A DNA stretch of 50,613 nt from Thermanaeromonas sp. GTDB taxonomy: Bacteria > Bacillota > DSM-521 > Neomoorellales > Neomoorellaceae. A model generated the notes under the pieces. The model searched no databases, was not told the DNA's origin, and was given only the letters and a program-made list of their open reading frames with translations. The DNA lies in assembly GCF_021890735.1 (NCBI RefSeq), contig NZ_JAKKUR010000010.1, forward strand, positions 1 through 50,613, read 5' to 3'. This document shows, piece by piece, positions 24,259-32,521 of the stretch. Each line of letters opens with the position of its first letter. Position 1 is the stretch's first letter. The position numbers and the translations under genes are program-made.

Positions 24259-25433
24259 GCTGAAAGTGCCCTGCGCACATCCGGCAGGAAAAGGCCCAAG
24301 ATGAGGGCTGCGACGGGTAATACGCTCATCAAGGAGAGGGTTTGCGGTACCCCTACGGTATCGGCTATCGCTCCGAGAATAGTTAATCCCAGCCCGCCCG
24401 TACCTACAGCAAACCCGATCATCAACCCTGATGCGATGCCGACGTGCCCAGGCATGAGATTCTGGGCTAAGACAATGGAGGGAGAAAAACTGGAGATCAA
24501 GACGAAGCCCGATACGGCTACCAGCGGGTAAAGCCAGGGGGGCCGGACATGGGGTAGAAGGAATACTAACGGTATCATAAAAGCCATCGAAAGGAGAATA
24601 AGGCGCCGCGGGCCCCAACGGTCGGCTAAATGTCCTCCCACCAAGGTCCCCAGGGCACCGGCTACAAGGAATATTCCGAGAAGATTGCTCGAGAATACGG
24701 GATCTCCTCCGAGGTAATTAGTAAAATAAAAGGGTATATAGAAGGTCATACCGGCATGGAGCCAGGAGCGGAGTATCACTATGATCAGAAGGAGCATTAA
24801 GGCCTTGGTGCCTCTACCATGCAGTCCGTCCGCTTTCCTATACACTGACCCCGGAGAAGGCGGGGAAACATTGGTTACGGTTTTGCCTAGAGATGGCAGG
24901 GAATACCATAAATACGCGGCAAGGAGGCCGGTTGGGAAAAGTAAAAGGGGAGAAGACTTGGTTCCCCCATGGCTAAGGAGAAACGCAGCTACCAAAGGCC
25001 CGAGGCCGAACCCCAGGTTTCCTCCGACGGAGAAGATGGCCATAGAGCTGGCTTGGTGCTCACCGCTGAGGTGGTGGGCCGTCTTGGAGGCCTCGGGATG
25101 GTAACTTGCAATTCCCAGGCCGCTTAAGAAGACAGCGAAAAGCAGGGTGAGGTAGTTGGGGGCCCAGCCTGCAATGGCCATACCCAGTGCGGCTAAAAAG
25201 CAACCAGTGGGAAGCATCCAGCGGCTTTCCCTGCGGTCCGACCAAAAACCGAAAAGAGGCTGGATTACCGAGGAACTGAAATTAGAGATAAAGGCCACCA
25301 GGCTTGCGGCAGTATAGGAAAGCATAAATTGTTCTTTGTAGACGGCCAGGAAGATGGGCAGAAGGCCTTGATTAAGATCAGTGAGGAGATGGCCTAAACT
25401 GAGAAGGTAAAGAAAACGTCTTTTCTGTTTCAT
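24255..25433 (-). CDS. MFS transporter, fosmidomycin resistance (Fsr) type
   Basis: A 392-residue protein with about 12 transmembrane segments. The N-terminal SLGHLLTDLNQGLLPIFL and YHPEASKTAHHLSG are characteristic of the Fsr branch of the major facilitator superfamily, first described as a fosmidomycin efflux carrier in E. coli. The real substrate here cannot be deduced. It is transcribed opposite to its neighbours; its TAA overlaps the stop of the Kae1-like gene by four bases, leaving no room for a separate terminator. The region 25434-25634 between it and nfnA must hold divergent promoters, but none is convincing. Confidence 0.9.
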   Translation of the reverse strand: MKQKRRFLYLLSLGHLLTDLNQGLLPIFLAVYKEQFMLSYTAASLVAFISNFSSSVIQPLFGFWSDRRESRWMLPTGCFLAALGMAIAGWAPNYLTLLFAVFLSGLGIASYHPEASKTAHHLSGEHQASSMAIFSVGGNLGFGLGPLVAAFLLSHGGTKSSPLLLFPTGLLAAYLWYSLPSLGKTVTNVSPPSPGSVYRKADGLHGRGTKALMLLLIIVILRSWLHAGMTFYIPFYFTNYLGGDPVFSSNLLGIFLVAGALGTLVGGHLADRWGPRRLILLSMAFMIPLVFLLPHVRPPWLYPLVAVSGFVLISSFSPSIVLAQNLMPGHVGIASGLMIGFAVGTGGLGLTILGAIADTVGVPQTLSLMSVLPVAALILGLFLPDVRRALSA

Positions 25434-25634
25434 GAGGCTACCCCCGTATCTTTAAATGATATTAGAGCTCAATTTTGAAGGGGTCAAGGGCTGGCTCGGC
25501 GGGCTAAATTTATTAAATCGGGTATTTAAGGGATTGTCTTCAGGTTTTTTAGATAGTCTTAAGCAGGAATATGCTTTTTTAAGCCGAAATATTAAACGGA
25601 TATGGCAGTCACCAAGGGAGGTGTGGTAGGTTAA

Positions 25635-26480
25635 GTGTACCGTATAGTGAAGAAAAAAGAATTGGCCAAAAATATTAAGCTTATAGAAGTAGAAGCCCCT
25701 ATGGTTGCCGCTAAAGCGGCAGCCGGGCAGTTTGTTATTCTGCGTATAGATGAACCGGGAGAGCGTATACCCCTAACCATTGCCGATTTTAACCGGGAGC
25801 AAGGCACTATTACTATGATTTTTCAGGAAGTTGGGTATACGACCCGCAAGCTAGGAGAATTAAAGGAAGGGGATTTTCTAGCCGACTTTGTGGGGCCTTT
25901 GGGGCAACCCTCAGAGATCGAAAAGTACGGCCGGGTGGTGTGCGTAGGTGGTGGCGTGGGAGTAGCGCCCGTGTACCCTATAGCCCGAGCCTTGAAGGAA
26001 GCCGGTAATGAAGTAATATCCATCATAGGAGCTCGTAACCGTGAGCTGCTGATTCTGGAGGAGGAGATGCGGGCTGTTTCTGATGAACTCCTGGTGGCCA
26101 CAGACGACGGGTCCTATGGCCGGAAAGGATTTGTTACGGAACTTTTGGATGAGGTGTTACGCCGTAACGGGCGGGTGGACAGGGTCTGGGCCATCGGGCC
26201 TGTAGTCATGATGCGTGCTGTGGCGGAGGTCACAAGACCCTTTGGGATACCTACTATTGTGAGCATGAATCCCATCATGGTGGACGGTACGGGCATGTGC
26301 GGGGCCTGCCGGGTAAGTGTGGGCGGTGAAACGAAATTCGCCTGCGTGGACGGTCCGGAATTCGACGCACACCTTGTAGACTGGGACTTGGCTTTGCGGA
26401 GGCTAAATATGTATCGCGAAGAAGAAGCCCAAGCCCTGGCTTACCATTCAGGCGAAGGGGGGAATTGCCGGTGCCAGTAA
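25635..26480 (+). CDS. nfnA: NADH-dependent ferredoxin:NADP+ oxidoreductase subunit A (NfnA-like)
   Basis: A 281-residue flavoprotein of the ferredoxin-NADP reductase/PyrK type. It has an N-terminal FAD beta-barrel (PGERIPLTIADF), an NAD-binding half (VVCVGGGVGVAPVYPIARAL), and a C-terminal [2Fe-2S] cysteine cluster (GTGMCGACRV followed by FACVDGPEFD). With NfnB it forms a soluble electron-bifurcating transhydrogenase that couples NADH and reduced ferredoxin to NADP+ reduction, characterised in Moorella and Thermotoga. The GTG start follows AAGGGAGGTG. nfnB overlaps it by ten bases, supporting a two-subunit enzyme. PyrK or a SudB-type subunit is the alternative, less likely given nfnB. Confidence 0.9.
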   Translation: MYRIVKKKELAKNIKLIEVEAPMVAAKAAAGQFVILRIDEPGERIPLTIADFNREQGTITMIFQEVGYTTRKLGELKEGDFLADFVGPLGQPSEIEKYGRVVCVGGGVGVAPVYPIARALKEAGNEVISIIGARNRELLILEEEMRAVSDELLVATDDGSYGRKGFVTELLDEVLRRNGRVDRVWAIGPVVMMRAVAEVTRPFGIPTIVSMNPIMVDGTGMCGACRVSVGGETKFACVDGPEFDAHLVDWDLALRRLNMYREEEAQALAYHSGEGGNCRCQ

Positions 26481-27880
26481 GCCTAAAGAAGACCCCCATG
26501 CCTTGCCAGCCACCGGAGGAGCGCATTCGTAATTTCCAGGAGGTTGCCCTGGGTTATACAGAAGAGCAGGCCAGGATGGAGGCAGAAAGGTGTCTGCAGT
26601 GCAAGAAGGCACCTTGCCGTCAGGGTTGTCCGGTAGAAATAGATATTCCGGCCTTTATCAACTTTATAAAACAGGGAGACTTTGAGAGTGCTATCAAAAA
26701 AATAAAGGAAAAGAATAACCTTCCGGCTATATGCGGCAGGGTCTGCCCTCAGGAAAACCAGTGTGAAAAATACTGTACGCTATCTAAGAAAGGCGAACCT
26801 GTGGCCATCGGGAGGTTGGAGCGTTTCGTTGCCGATTACGAGTTGGCCCGTGGAGAAAGTGAGCTACCGACTTTGCCTCCTCCTACCGGTTTTAAGGTGG
26901 CAGTCGTCGGTTCAGGGCCGGCTGGGCTTACCGCCGCGGCAGATCTGGCCCGTATGGGGCATAAAGTCACAGTATTTGAAGCCCTTCATGTACCCGGCGG
27001 GGTTCTTATGTATGGTATACCCGAATTTCGCCTGCCTAAAAGGATCGTTCAAGCCGAAGTAGACTACATCCGGCGCCTTGGCGTGGAGATACGCACCAAC
27101 TCTGTAGTAGGAAAAATGGTGACGGTGGATGAGCTTTTAGAGAACGGTTATGATGCAGTATTCATCGGCACCGGTGCAGGGCTTCCCTACTTTATGGGCA
27201 TTCCCGGAGAGAATTTACTGGGTGTGTACTCGGCCAACGAATTTCTTACCCGTACCAACCTGATGAAGGCCTACCTTTTCCCGCAGTATCTTACCCCTAT
27301 TAAGGTCGGTGAGAGGGTGGCGGTCATCGGCGCGGGTAATGTGGCCATGGATGCCGCCCGTACGGCCTTACGCTTAGGGGCCAAAAAATCGATGATAGTT
27401 TACCGGCGCTCGGCAGAAGAGATGCCGGCCCGCAAGGAAGAGGTAGAGAATGCCAGGGAGGAAGGAGTAGAGTTCCACTTTTTGACCAGCCCGGTAGAGT
27501 TCCACGGTGATGAAGCCGGATGGGTTAAACGCATGACATGTATACGTTACGAACTGGGTGAACCGGATGCCAGCGGCCGGCGCAGGCCCGTTCCCGTCCC
27601 GGGATCAGAATATCATATGGAGGCAGATACCGTAGTAATAGCCATCGGTCAAGGCCCCAATCCCCTGGTTCTCCGTACCACCCCTGGCTTGGAGCTAACC
27701 AAGAAAGGGACCATCGCGGCCGACGAGGAGACGGGGGCCACTTCCAGGCCGGGCGTCTTCGCCGGAGGGGATATAGTAACCGGCGCGGCTACTGTTATCT
27801 TGGCCATGGGCGCAGGGAAGAAGGCCGCCCGGGCCATCGATGCTTATCTTCGAGAAAAGGGGAGGAGAAGCCATGGCTAA
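26471..27880 (+). CDS. nfnB: NfnB-like subunit (glutamate synthase small-subunit family)
   Basis: A 469-residue iron-sulfur flavoprotein. The N-terminal ferredoxin-like domain has two cysteine clusters ([14 protein letters not shown] and [15 protein letters not shown]) that bind [4Fe-4S] centres. FAD binding is at [19 protein letters not shown] and NADPH binding at [19 protein letters not shown]. The family also includes GltD and SudA, but fusion-free pairing with an NfnA-like subunit favours the bifurcating transhydrogenase. No gltB large subunit is nearby. The GTG at 26471 has better spacing from GAAGGGGGG than the TTG at 26465. Confidence 0.92.
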   Translation: MPVSLKKTPMPCQPPEERIRNFQEVALGYTEEQARMEAERCLQCKKAPCRQGCPVEIDIPAFINFIKQGDFESAIKKIKEKNNLPAICGRVCPQENQCEKYCTLSKKGEPVAIGRLERFVADYELARGESELPTLPPPTGFKVAVVGSGPAGLTAAADLARMGHKVTVFEALHVPGGVLMYGIPEFRLPKRIVQAEVDYIRRLGVEIRTNSVVGKMVTVDELLENGYDAVFIGTGAGLPYFMGIPGENLLGVYSANEFLTRTNLMKAYLFPQYLTPIKVGERVAVIGAGNVAMDAARTALRLGAKKSMIVYRRSAEEMPARKEEVENAREEGVEFHFLTSPVEFHGDEAGWVKRMTCIRYELGEPDASGRRRPVPVPGSEYHMEADTVVIAIGQGPNPLVLRTTPGLELTKKGTIAADEETGATSRPGVFAGGDIVTGAATVILAMGAGKKAARAIDAYLREKGRRSHG

Positions 27881-28718
27881 TATATTGGACGGTAAAAAGA
27901 TTGCAGCCGAAGTCCGGGAAGAAGTGAAAAGAGAGGTACAAGAGTTAAAGGAGCGCGGTGTCACGCCGGGGTTGGCGGTTATCCTGGTAGGTGACGATCC
28001 TGCCTCGCAGGTTTACGTACGCAACAAACACAGGGCTTGTGAAGAAGTAGGCATATATTCTGAAGTGCACAGGCTGGCTGCCAGCACCACCCAAGAAGAG
28101 CTTCTAAAGCTTATTGACCAGCTTAACCGTGATCCCCGCATACACGGGATCTTGGTCCAGCTCCCCTTGCCTGACCATATCGACGAAAAGAAGGTCATCG
28201 ATAGTATAGCTTTAGACAAGGATGTGGACGGTTTCAGTCCCTCTAATGTGGGCAATCTGGTGATAGGAGACAAGTGTTTCTACCCGTGCACACCCCACGG
28301 TTGCATGGTTCTATTAGACCGGGCCGGTATTGATCCCAAAGGAAAGAAAGCTGTGGTGGTAGGCCGTAGCAATATCGTAGGCAAGCCCATGGCCATGATG
28401 CTTTTAGCCCGCCATGCGACGGTAACCATCTGCCATTCTCGCACGTCCGATCTCGCAGCCGAATGCCGGCAGGCGGATATTCTCGTGGCGGCGGTCGGGA
28501 AACCTGAGCTTATTACCGGCGACATGGTCAAAGAAGGTGCGGTAGTCATCGATGTAGGTATAAACCGGCTCCCGGACGGCAGACTGGTCGGGGATGTACA
28601 TTTTGAGAGCGTAAGTAAGAAGGCTTCTTGGATAACCCCTGTCCCTGGCGGGGTTGGCCCCATGACCATAGCCATGCTACTTAAAAACACGGTGGAGGCT
28701 GCCCGGCGGGCGTGTTAA
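27873..28718 (+). CDS. folD: Bifunctional methylenetetrahydrofolate dehydrogenase/cyclohydrolase
   Basis: A 281-residue enzyme that interconverts methylene- and formyl-tetrahydrofolate using NADP(H). The active-site region has [17 protein letters not shown] with the catalytic Lys, then [22 protein letters not shown] and the nucleotide-binding [18 protein letters not shown]. The ATG at 27873 overlaps nfnB by eight bases, with GGGGAGGAG upstream. In acetogens this enzyme sits in the methyl branch of the Wood-Ljungdahl pathway and uses NADPH, so genetic linkage to Nfn is meaningful. Confidence 0.97.
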   Translation: MANILDGKKIAAEVREEVKREVQELKERGVTPGLAVILVGDDPASQVYVRNKHRACEEVGIYSEVHRLAASTTQEELLKLIDQLNRDPRIHGILVQLPLPDHIDEKKVIDSIALDKDVDGFSPSNVGNLVIGDKCFYPCTPHGCMVLLDRAGIDPKGKKAVVVGRSNIVGKPMAMMLLARHATVTICHSRTSDLAAECRQADILVAAVGKPELITGDMVKEGAVVIDVGINRLPDGRLVGDVHFESVSKKASWITPVPGGVGPMTIAMLLKNTVEAARRAC

Positions 28719-29950
28719 ACCGGCAGCGCGTGTTGAGCGTAAGCGAAATCAATCTCTATATCAAGGAATTACTAGATAAGGATGCCCGCCTCAGTAACGT
28801 CTGGGTAACAGGCGAGATATCCAACCTTAAATGGCATTCTTCCGGCCACCTTTACTTTAGCTTAAAGGATAGGGCTGCGGCGCTGCGCTGTGTTATGTTC
28901 CAGGGCCGCTGCCGCAACTTGAGGCTCAGGCCGGAAAACGGAAAGCAGGTTATAGCGCGAGGATATATCAGCGTATACGAGCGGGATGGCTTGTACCAGC
29001 TTTATGTGTTGGACCTTTACCCGGCGGGTATGGGCCTGCTGGAAGCAGCTCTTCAGGAGTTAAAGAAGCGGCTCGAAAAGGAAGGCCTGTTCGATCCCAC
29101 GCGGAAACGGCCCCTTCCTAAACTCCCGCAGAGGATAGGTTTGGTTACTTCGTTAAATGGGGCAGCCTGGCGGGATGTAGTAACCGTTGTCAGGCGGAGA
29201 TATCCGGGTATGGGGATTGTCCTGGCCCCCGCTGCTGTACAGGGAGAGACGGCGGTAGAAGAGATAGTGGCTGCTATAGAAAATTTAAACCGGTGGGGGA
29301 AGGTAGATGTAATAATTGTGGGCCGCGGGGGCGGTTCAGCAGAAGAGCTTGCGGCCTTTAACACAGAAGAAGTAGCCCGGGCTATTTATGCCTCACGGAT
29401 ACCGGTTATCACTGCCGTGGGCCACGAGACGGATTATACGATAGCCGATCTCGTAGCCGACCGCCGGGCCCCTACCCCTTCTGCGGCTGCGGAGATGGCC
29501 GTTCCCGTACGGGACGAACTTGAACGGGAAGTGTTAAAACTTAAGGAGCGGCTTGACCGGAGTGTACTTTATAGGTTACAGCTTATGAAGGAGAAGCTAG
29601 AAAGACTGGTCCGGAGCCGGGGCTTAGCCCGGCCTGAACAGGAGATATACTCCCGCCAGCAGTATCTGGATACTTTAGAGCAACGGCTTGAGGCTGCATG
29701 GTCCTTGTTATGGCAGGAGAGGCTTACGAAACTTGAACTTTTAACGGCCCGCTTGGAGGCGGCCAGCCCTTTAACCATCTTACGAAGAGGCTATGCTGTT
29801 TGCCGGAATTTGCCGGACGGCCGCATCATTCAAGCCAGCAGTGAGGTAAAGCCGGGAGATAGGGTGGAGGTTATCTTGAGGATAGGCGCCCTGCAATGTT
29901 TAGTGGAGGAAGTAGAGGGGGAACGGAGTTGGCAAGGGAGAAGGAGTTAA
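28712..29950 (+). CDS. xseA: Exodeoxyribonuclease VII large subunit
   Basis: A 412-residue nuclease subunit. An N-terminal OB-fold ([37 protein letters not shown]) is followed by the catalytic core with [45 protein letters not shown] and a long C-terminal coiled coil. With XseB it degrades single-stranded DNA. The GTG at 28712 overlaps folD by seven bases; GTG at 28730 is an alternative start. Confidence 0.95.
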   Translation: MLNRQRVLSVSEINLYIKELLDKDARLSNVWVTGEISNLKWHSSGHLYFSLKDRAAALRCVMFQGRCRNLRLRPENGKQVIARGYISVYERDGLYQLYVLDLYPAGMGLLEAALQELKKRLEKEGLFDPTRKRPLPKLPQRIGLVTSLNGAAWRDVVTVVRRRYPGMGIVLAPAAVQGETAVEEIVAAIENLNRWGKVDVIIVGRGGGSAEELAAFNTEEVARAIYASRIPVITAVGHETDYTIADLVADRRAPTPSAAAEMAVPVRDELEREVLKLKERLDRSVLYRLQLMKEKLERLVRSRGLARPEQEIYSRQQYLDTLEQRLEAAWSLLWQERLTKLELLTARLEAASPLTILRRGYAVCRNLPDGRIIQASSEVKPGDRVEVILRIGALQCLVEEVEGERSWQGRRS

Positions 29951-30168
29951 CCTTTGAAGAAGCCTTAAGCAAATTGGAATCCGTTGTGCAGGCACTGGAA
30001 GGTGGAAACCTTAAATTAGAGGAAGCCCTGGATTATTACCAGGAAGGCATAAAGCTGGTACGCTTTTGCCGGGAGCAGCTCAACAAATTTGAGCACAGGC
30101 TTCAGATCTTGATGGCCCGGGAGGATGGCGAACTGGTGGTCCGGCAATTGGAGCTTCCGGAGGTATAA
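29929..30168 (+). CDS. xseB: Exodeoxyribonuclease VII small subunit
   Basis: A 79-residue helical protein; [20 protein letters not shown] and LEEALDYYQEGIKL match the XseB consensus closely. Multiple copies bind the coiled coil of XseA. The TTG at 29929 follows GAGGGGG by 7 bases and lies inside the 3' end of xseA (22-base overlap), so the two are coupled. Confidence 0.95.
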   Translation: MAREKELTFEEALSKLESVVQALEGGNLKLEEALDYYQEGIKLVRFCREQLNKFEHRLQILMAREDGELVVRQLELPEV

Positions 30169-30172
30169 GGTT

Positions 30173-31060
30173 ATGGATTTAGCGAATTATCTCGCCAGTC
30201 GCCGGAAGTTGGTAGAAGAAGCCCTTGAGAAGGTGGTTCCGCCACCCGGAGCCTTCCCCTCCATCATACATGAAGCTATGCGTTATAGCCTTTTTGCAGG
30301 CGGGAAAAGGCTCAGACCCATACTGGTTTTGGCGGCGGGGGAAGCCGTGGGGTGCCCTGCAGATAAGCTTTTACCTGCGGCCTGTGCGGTGGAACTCCTC
30401 CATACTTATTCCCTCATCCACGATGACCTACCGTCCATGGATAACGACGACTACCGGCGGGGCCGCTTAACTTGCCACAAAGTTTACGGTGAAGCTATAG
30501 CTATTCTGGCGGGGGATGCTCTGCTTACCGCGGCTTTCGGTGTCTTAGCCGAGGAGGTTCAAGTTGGATGTAGTCCGGAGGCTACTCTGGCTGCTATTCG
30601 TGAGCTCGCCCTGGCTGCCGGCAGCCAGGGATTAGTCGGAGGGCAGGTAGTAGATCTTCTCTCCGAGGGGGGCTCTCCGGAAGCAGAGCTGGTAGAATAT
30701 ATTCACCGCCATAAAACGGGCAGCCTTATCCGGGCTTGTGTCCGTATCGGCGGACTTTTGGGAGAAGCAACCCAAGACGAGCTAGAAAGGTTAACTCGTT
30801 ACGGAGAGGATATCGGACTTGCCTTCCAGATTATAGATGATTTGTTGGATATAGAAGGGGAATTCTATTATACGGGAAAGGCTACGGGAAGTGATGCTAA
30901 AAAACAAAAGCTTACTTATCCTGCCTGCTTCGGCATAGAAAAATCGAGGCAAGTGGCCCGGGAACTTGTGGACCGGGCAGCCAGTACTGTAGAGGAATTG
31001 GGAGAAAAGGCCTGGCCTTTAAAGGCCATAGCTCATTATATTGTAGAACGCAAAAGCTAA
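30173..31060 (+). CDS. ispA: Farnesyl/geranyl diphosphate synthase
   Basis: A 295-residue all-helical prenyltransferase that condenses isopentenyl and allylic diphosphates. Both aspartate-rich motifs are present: IHDDLPSMDNDDYRRG (first) and IIDDLLDIEG (second); GGKRLRPIL binds diphosphate. The ATG at 30173 is preceded by GGAGG at 30159-30163. In several Firmicutes ispA precedes dxs; here, as in other OLE-bearing species, a structured RNA and oapA lie between them. Confidence 0.95.
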   Translation: MDLANYLASRRKLVEEALEKVVPPPGAFPSIIHEAMRYSLFAGGKRLRPILVLAAGEAVGCPADKLLPAACAVELLHTYSLIHDDLPSMDNDDYRRGRLTCHKVYGEAIAILAGDALLTAAFGVLAEEVQVGCSPEATLAAIRELALAAGSQGLVGGQVVDLLSEGGSPEAELVEYIHRHKTGSLIRACVRIGGLLGEATQDELERLTRYGEDIGLAFQIIDDLLDIEGEFYYTGKATGSDAKKQKLTYPACFGIEKSRQVARELVDRAASTVEELGEKAWPLKAIAHYIVERKS

Positions 31061-31221
31061 TACAAAAAGCTAACAAGTGATAAAGACGCTTAAGTTAAAG
31101 CAAGGGCTTGCAAAAGAAAGCTATAATGAAGTACAAGAAGCGTTATTACCTTCTGGTGGGGTTTATTTTTCCTTGCTCCCTGTGGTAAACCGTGGCGGAC
31201 GATAGCTCTTGTTTCTTTACC

Positions 31222-31251
31222 TTGCCGAGGAGCTATTATATACCCTATAAT
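31222..31251 (+). promoter_or_regulatory. Sigma-A-like promoter of the OLE RNA
   Basis: TTGCCG at 31222-31227, an 18-base spacer, and a perfect TATAAT at 31246-31251. Transcription would begin around 31258, where the structured RNA starts. The 31061-31221 stretch between ispA and this promoter holds no ORF; it contains an inverted repeat ACGCTT (31086) / AAGCGT (31138) of unclear role. Confidence 0.65.
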
Positions 31252-31257
31252 ACTTGA

Positions 31258-31890
31258 TACCGGGGCTTAAGGCCTAATGGTTCGGTGGGTGGCGCAGTAT
31301 CCTAGTCAGTACCACCCTTTCTGAAGACGGGCCTAAAAATCCGTCAAGGGCATAGCGATGAAGTTCCTGGTGCTGGCTGCCGACGCCCAGTCGGGGGCTG
31401 GTGCTGGGAGTTAAGGAAGGAGGGCGATCTACAAAGGCATGTAGGCGTTGACCCTCCTTCCGCGGAGACCCAAGTGCGTGGGAAAGTCCTCGAAAGCGGG
31501 GATGAGTACTATGGCTTGGGGTATAAACCTGCAGTCGGTACAAAGGGTGCTGGCTGCAGCGTAGCCTGCCTTGAGTGGTTGTGGTGGAAACCAGCCTCAT
31601 CATTGGGGGCTAACGTCAAGGTTGAAACCACAGCTGCAAAAGAGGCTAGGAAAGGGTTGGTGCTGTGGAGGAAAACTCCTAGGCTGTTTACCGCTTCGTT
31701 GGTAAGGCCTGCCAGGGATTAAAGTGTGTGCTAAGTGGTGATCCAGCTCTGTATACGGCGACGTTACAGGGCAACCTTTAAAGGGGAACCGCCGCTTACG
31801 GCGACGGGCGGTAGGTTGCCGGGAAAACCTGCTGGACCTAAGCCACAACGTTTACCTGGCAGGTTGCCACCCACTGTAGCGGTAAGCGAG
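31258..31890 (+). ncRNA. OLE (Ornate, Large, Extremophilic) RNA
   Basis: About 630 bases of non-coding, highly structured sequence between ispA and the oapA-dxs genes, the standard OLE locus in extremophilic Firmicutes. Perfect or near-perfect paired arms include GGGTGG/CCACCC (31287/31312), GGAAGGAGGG/CCCTCCTTCC (31415/31452, enclosing CTACA/TGTAG), CCACAGC/GCTGTGG (31628/31662), CTGTA/TACAG (31749/31765), a compound stem GGCAACCT+ACCGCC with GGCGGT+AGGTTGCC (31770-31793 with 31807-31820), and CGTTTACC/GGTAAGCG (31849/31881). OLE forms a membrane-associated ribonucleoprotein with OapA, whose gene follows directly; in Bacillus halodurans it is linked to cold, alcohol and magnesium stress. Boundaries are estimates from the promoter and last stem. 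No covariance model search could be run; identity rests on context, length and structure. Confidence 0.88.
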
Positions 31891-31924
31891 CAACAGACCT
31901 TTCTTTGGAGGAGAGTTTCGGTAT

Positions 31925-32521
31925 TTGGGGAGTAATAAGACCCGAAAGCGGAGATCTTGGCGGAATGCACTAACCACCGGTATCGGTACTTTTTTTTTGG
32001 CCTTAAGCTTGGGTTACTTATCCCAAACCTTCCTTGGGCGGTTGACCTCCCTTCTGGTTTCTTTTACTTTACTAGTAGCAATCATACTTACGGGTATAGC
32101 CTTTGATATTTTAGGTATAGCCGTAGCAGCAGCAGTAGAGCCGCCTTTACATGCACGCGCGGCAAGGAAGGTGGCGGGGGCCAAAGAAGCTATCTGGCTC
32201 CTCCGCAACGCCGACCGGGTAGCGAGCTTTGCCAACGATGTAGTGGGCGATGTGTGCGCCACCCTTAGCGGTGCCATAGGAGCCAGCATCCTCTTCCGAT
32301 TGGTGGGAGGATCAACCCAGGATATATGGATAACCACTGCCATGACCGCGGCTATCTCAGCTCTTACCGTTGGAGGTAAAGCGCTGGGTAAAAGTTTTGC
32401 CTTGCAGGAGGCTAACGAAATAGTTTTCCGGGTCGGCTGTATTTTGCATTTTTTGGAGAGGATAACAGGGAAAATGTGGGTACCCTCCAACAATCCAAAA
32501 AGGAAAGGTAGGGATTCATGA
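31925..32521 (+). CDS. oapA: OLE-associated membrane protein OapA
   Basis: A 198-residue membrane protein with a basic N-terminus ([12 protein letters not shown]) and about three to four hydrophobic segments ([44 protein letters not shown], and [16 protein letters not shown] plus the following helix). The region [24 protein letters not shown] resembles part of the DUF21/CNNM magnesium-transporter fold, as described for OapA. OapA binds OLE RNA and places it at the membrane. The TTG at 31925 follows GGAGGAGAG (31907-31915) immediately after the RNA, and the stop overlaps the dxs ATG (ATGA). Its position between OLE and dxs makes the identity strong. Confidence 0.9.
   Translation: MGSNKTRKRRSWRNALTTGIGTFFLALSLGYLSQTFLGRLTSLLVSFTLLVAIILTGIAFDILGIAVAAAVEPPLHARAARKVAGAKEAIWLLRNADRVASFANDVVGDVCATLSGAIGASILFRLVGGSTQDIWITTAMTAAISALTVGGKALGKSFALQEANEIVFRVGCILHFLERITGKMWVPSNNPKRKGRDS

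Noticed and set aside
24255-25433. Fosmidomycin resistance as a functional partner of dxs
   Set aside because: The family name reflects an overexpression phenotype in another species; the genes are on opposite strands and 7 kb apart, so no link is supported.
31122-31127. A second TATAAT between ispA and OLE
   Set aside because: No acceptable -35 was found 16-18 bases upstream, and the later TATAAT at 31246 fits the RNA start better.
31274-31935. Open frames of 66-109 codons on both strands within the OLE interval
   Set aside because: They lack good ribosome sites and recognisable families, and they overlap strong paired stems of the structured RNA.
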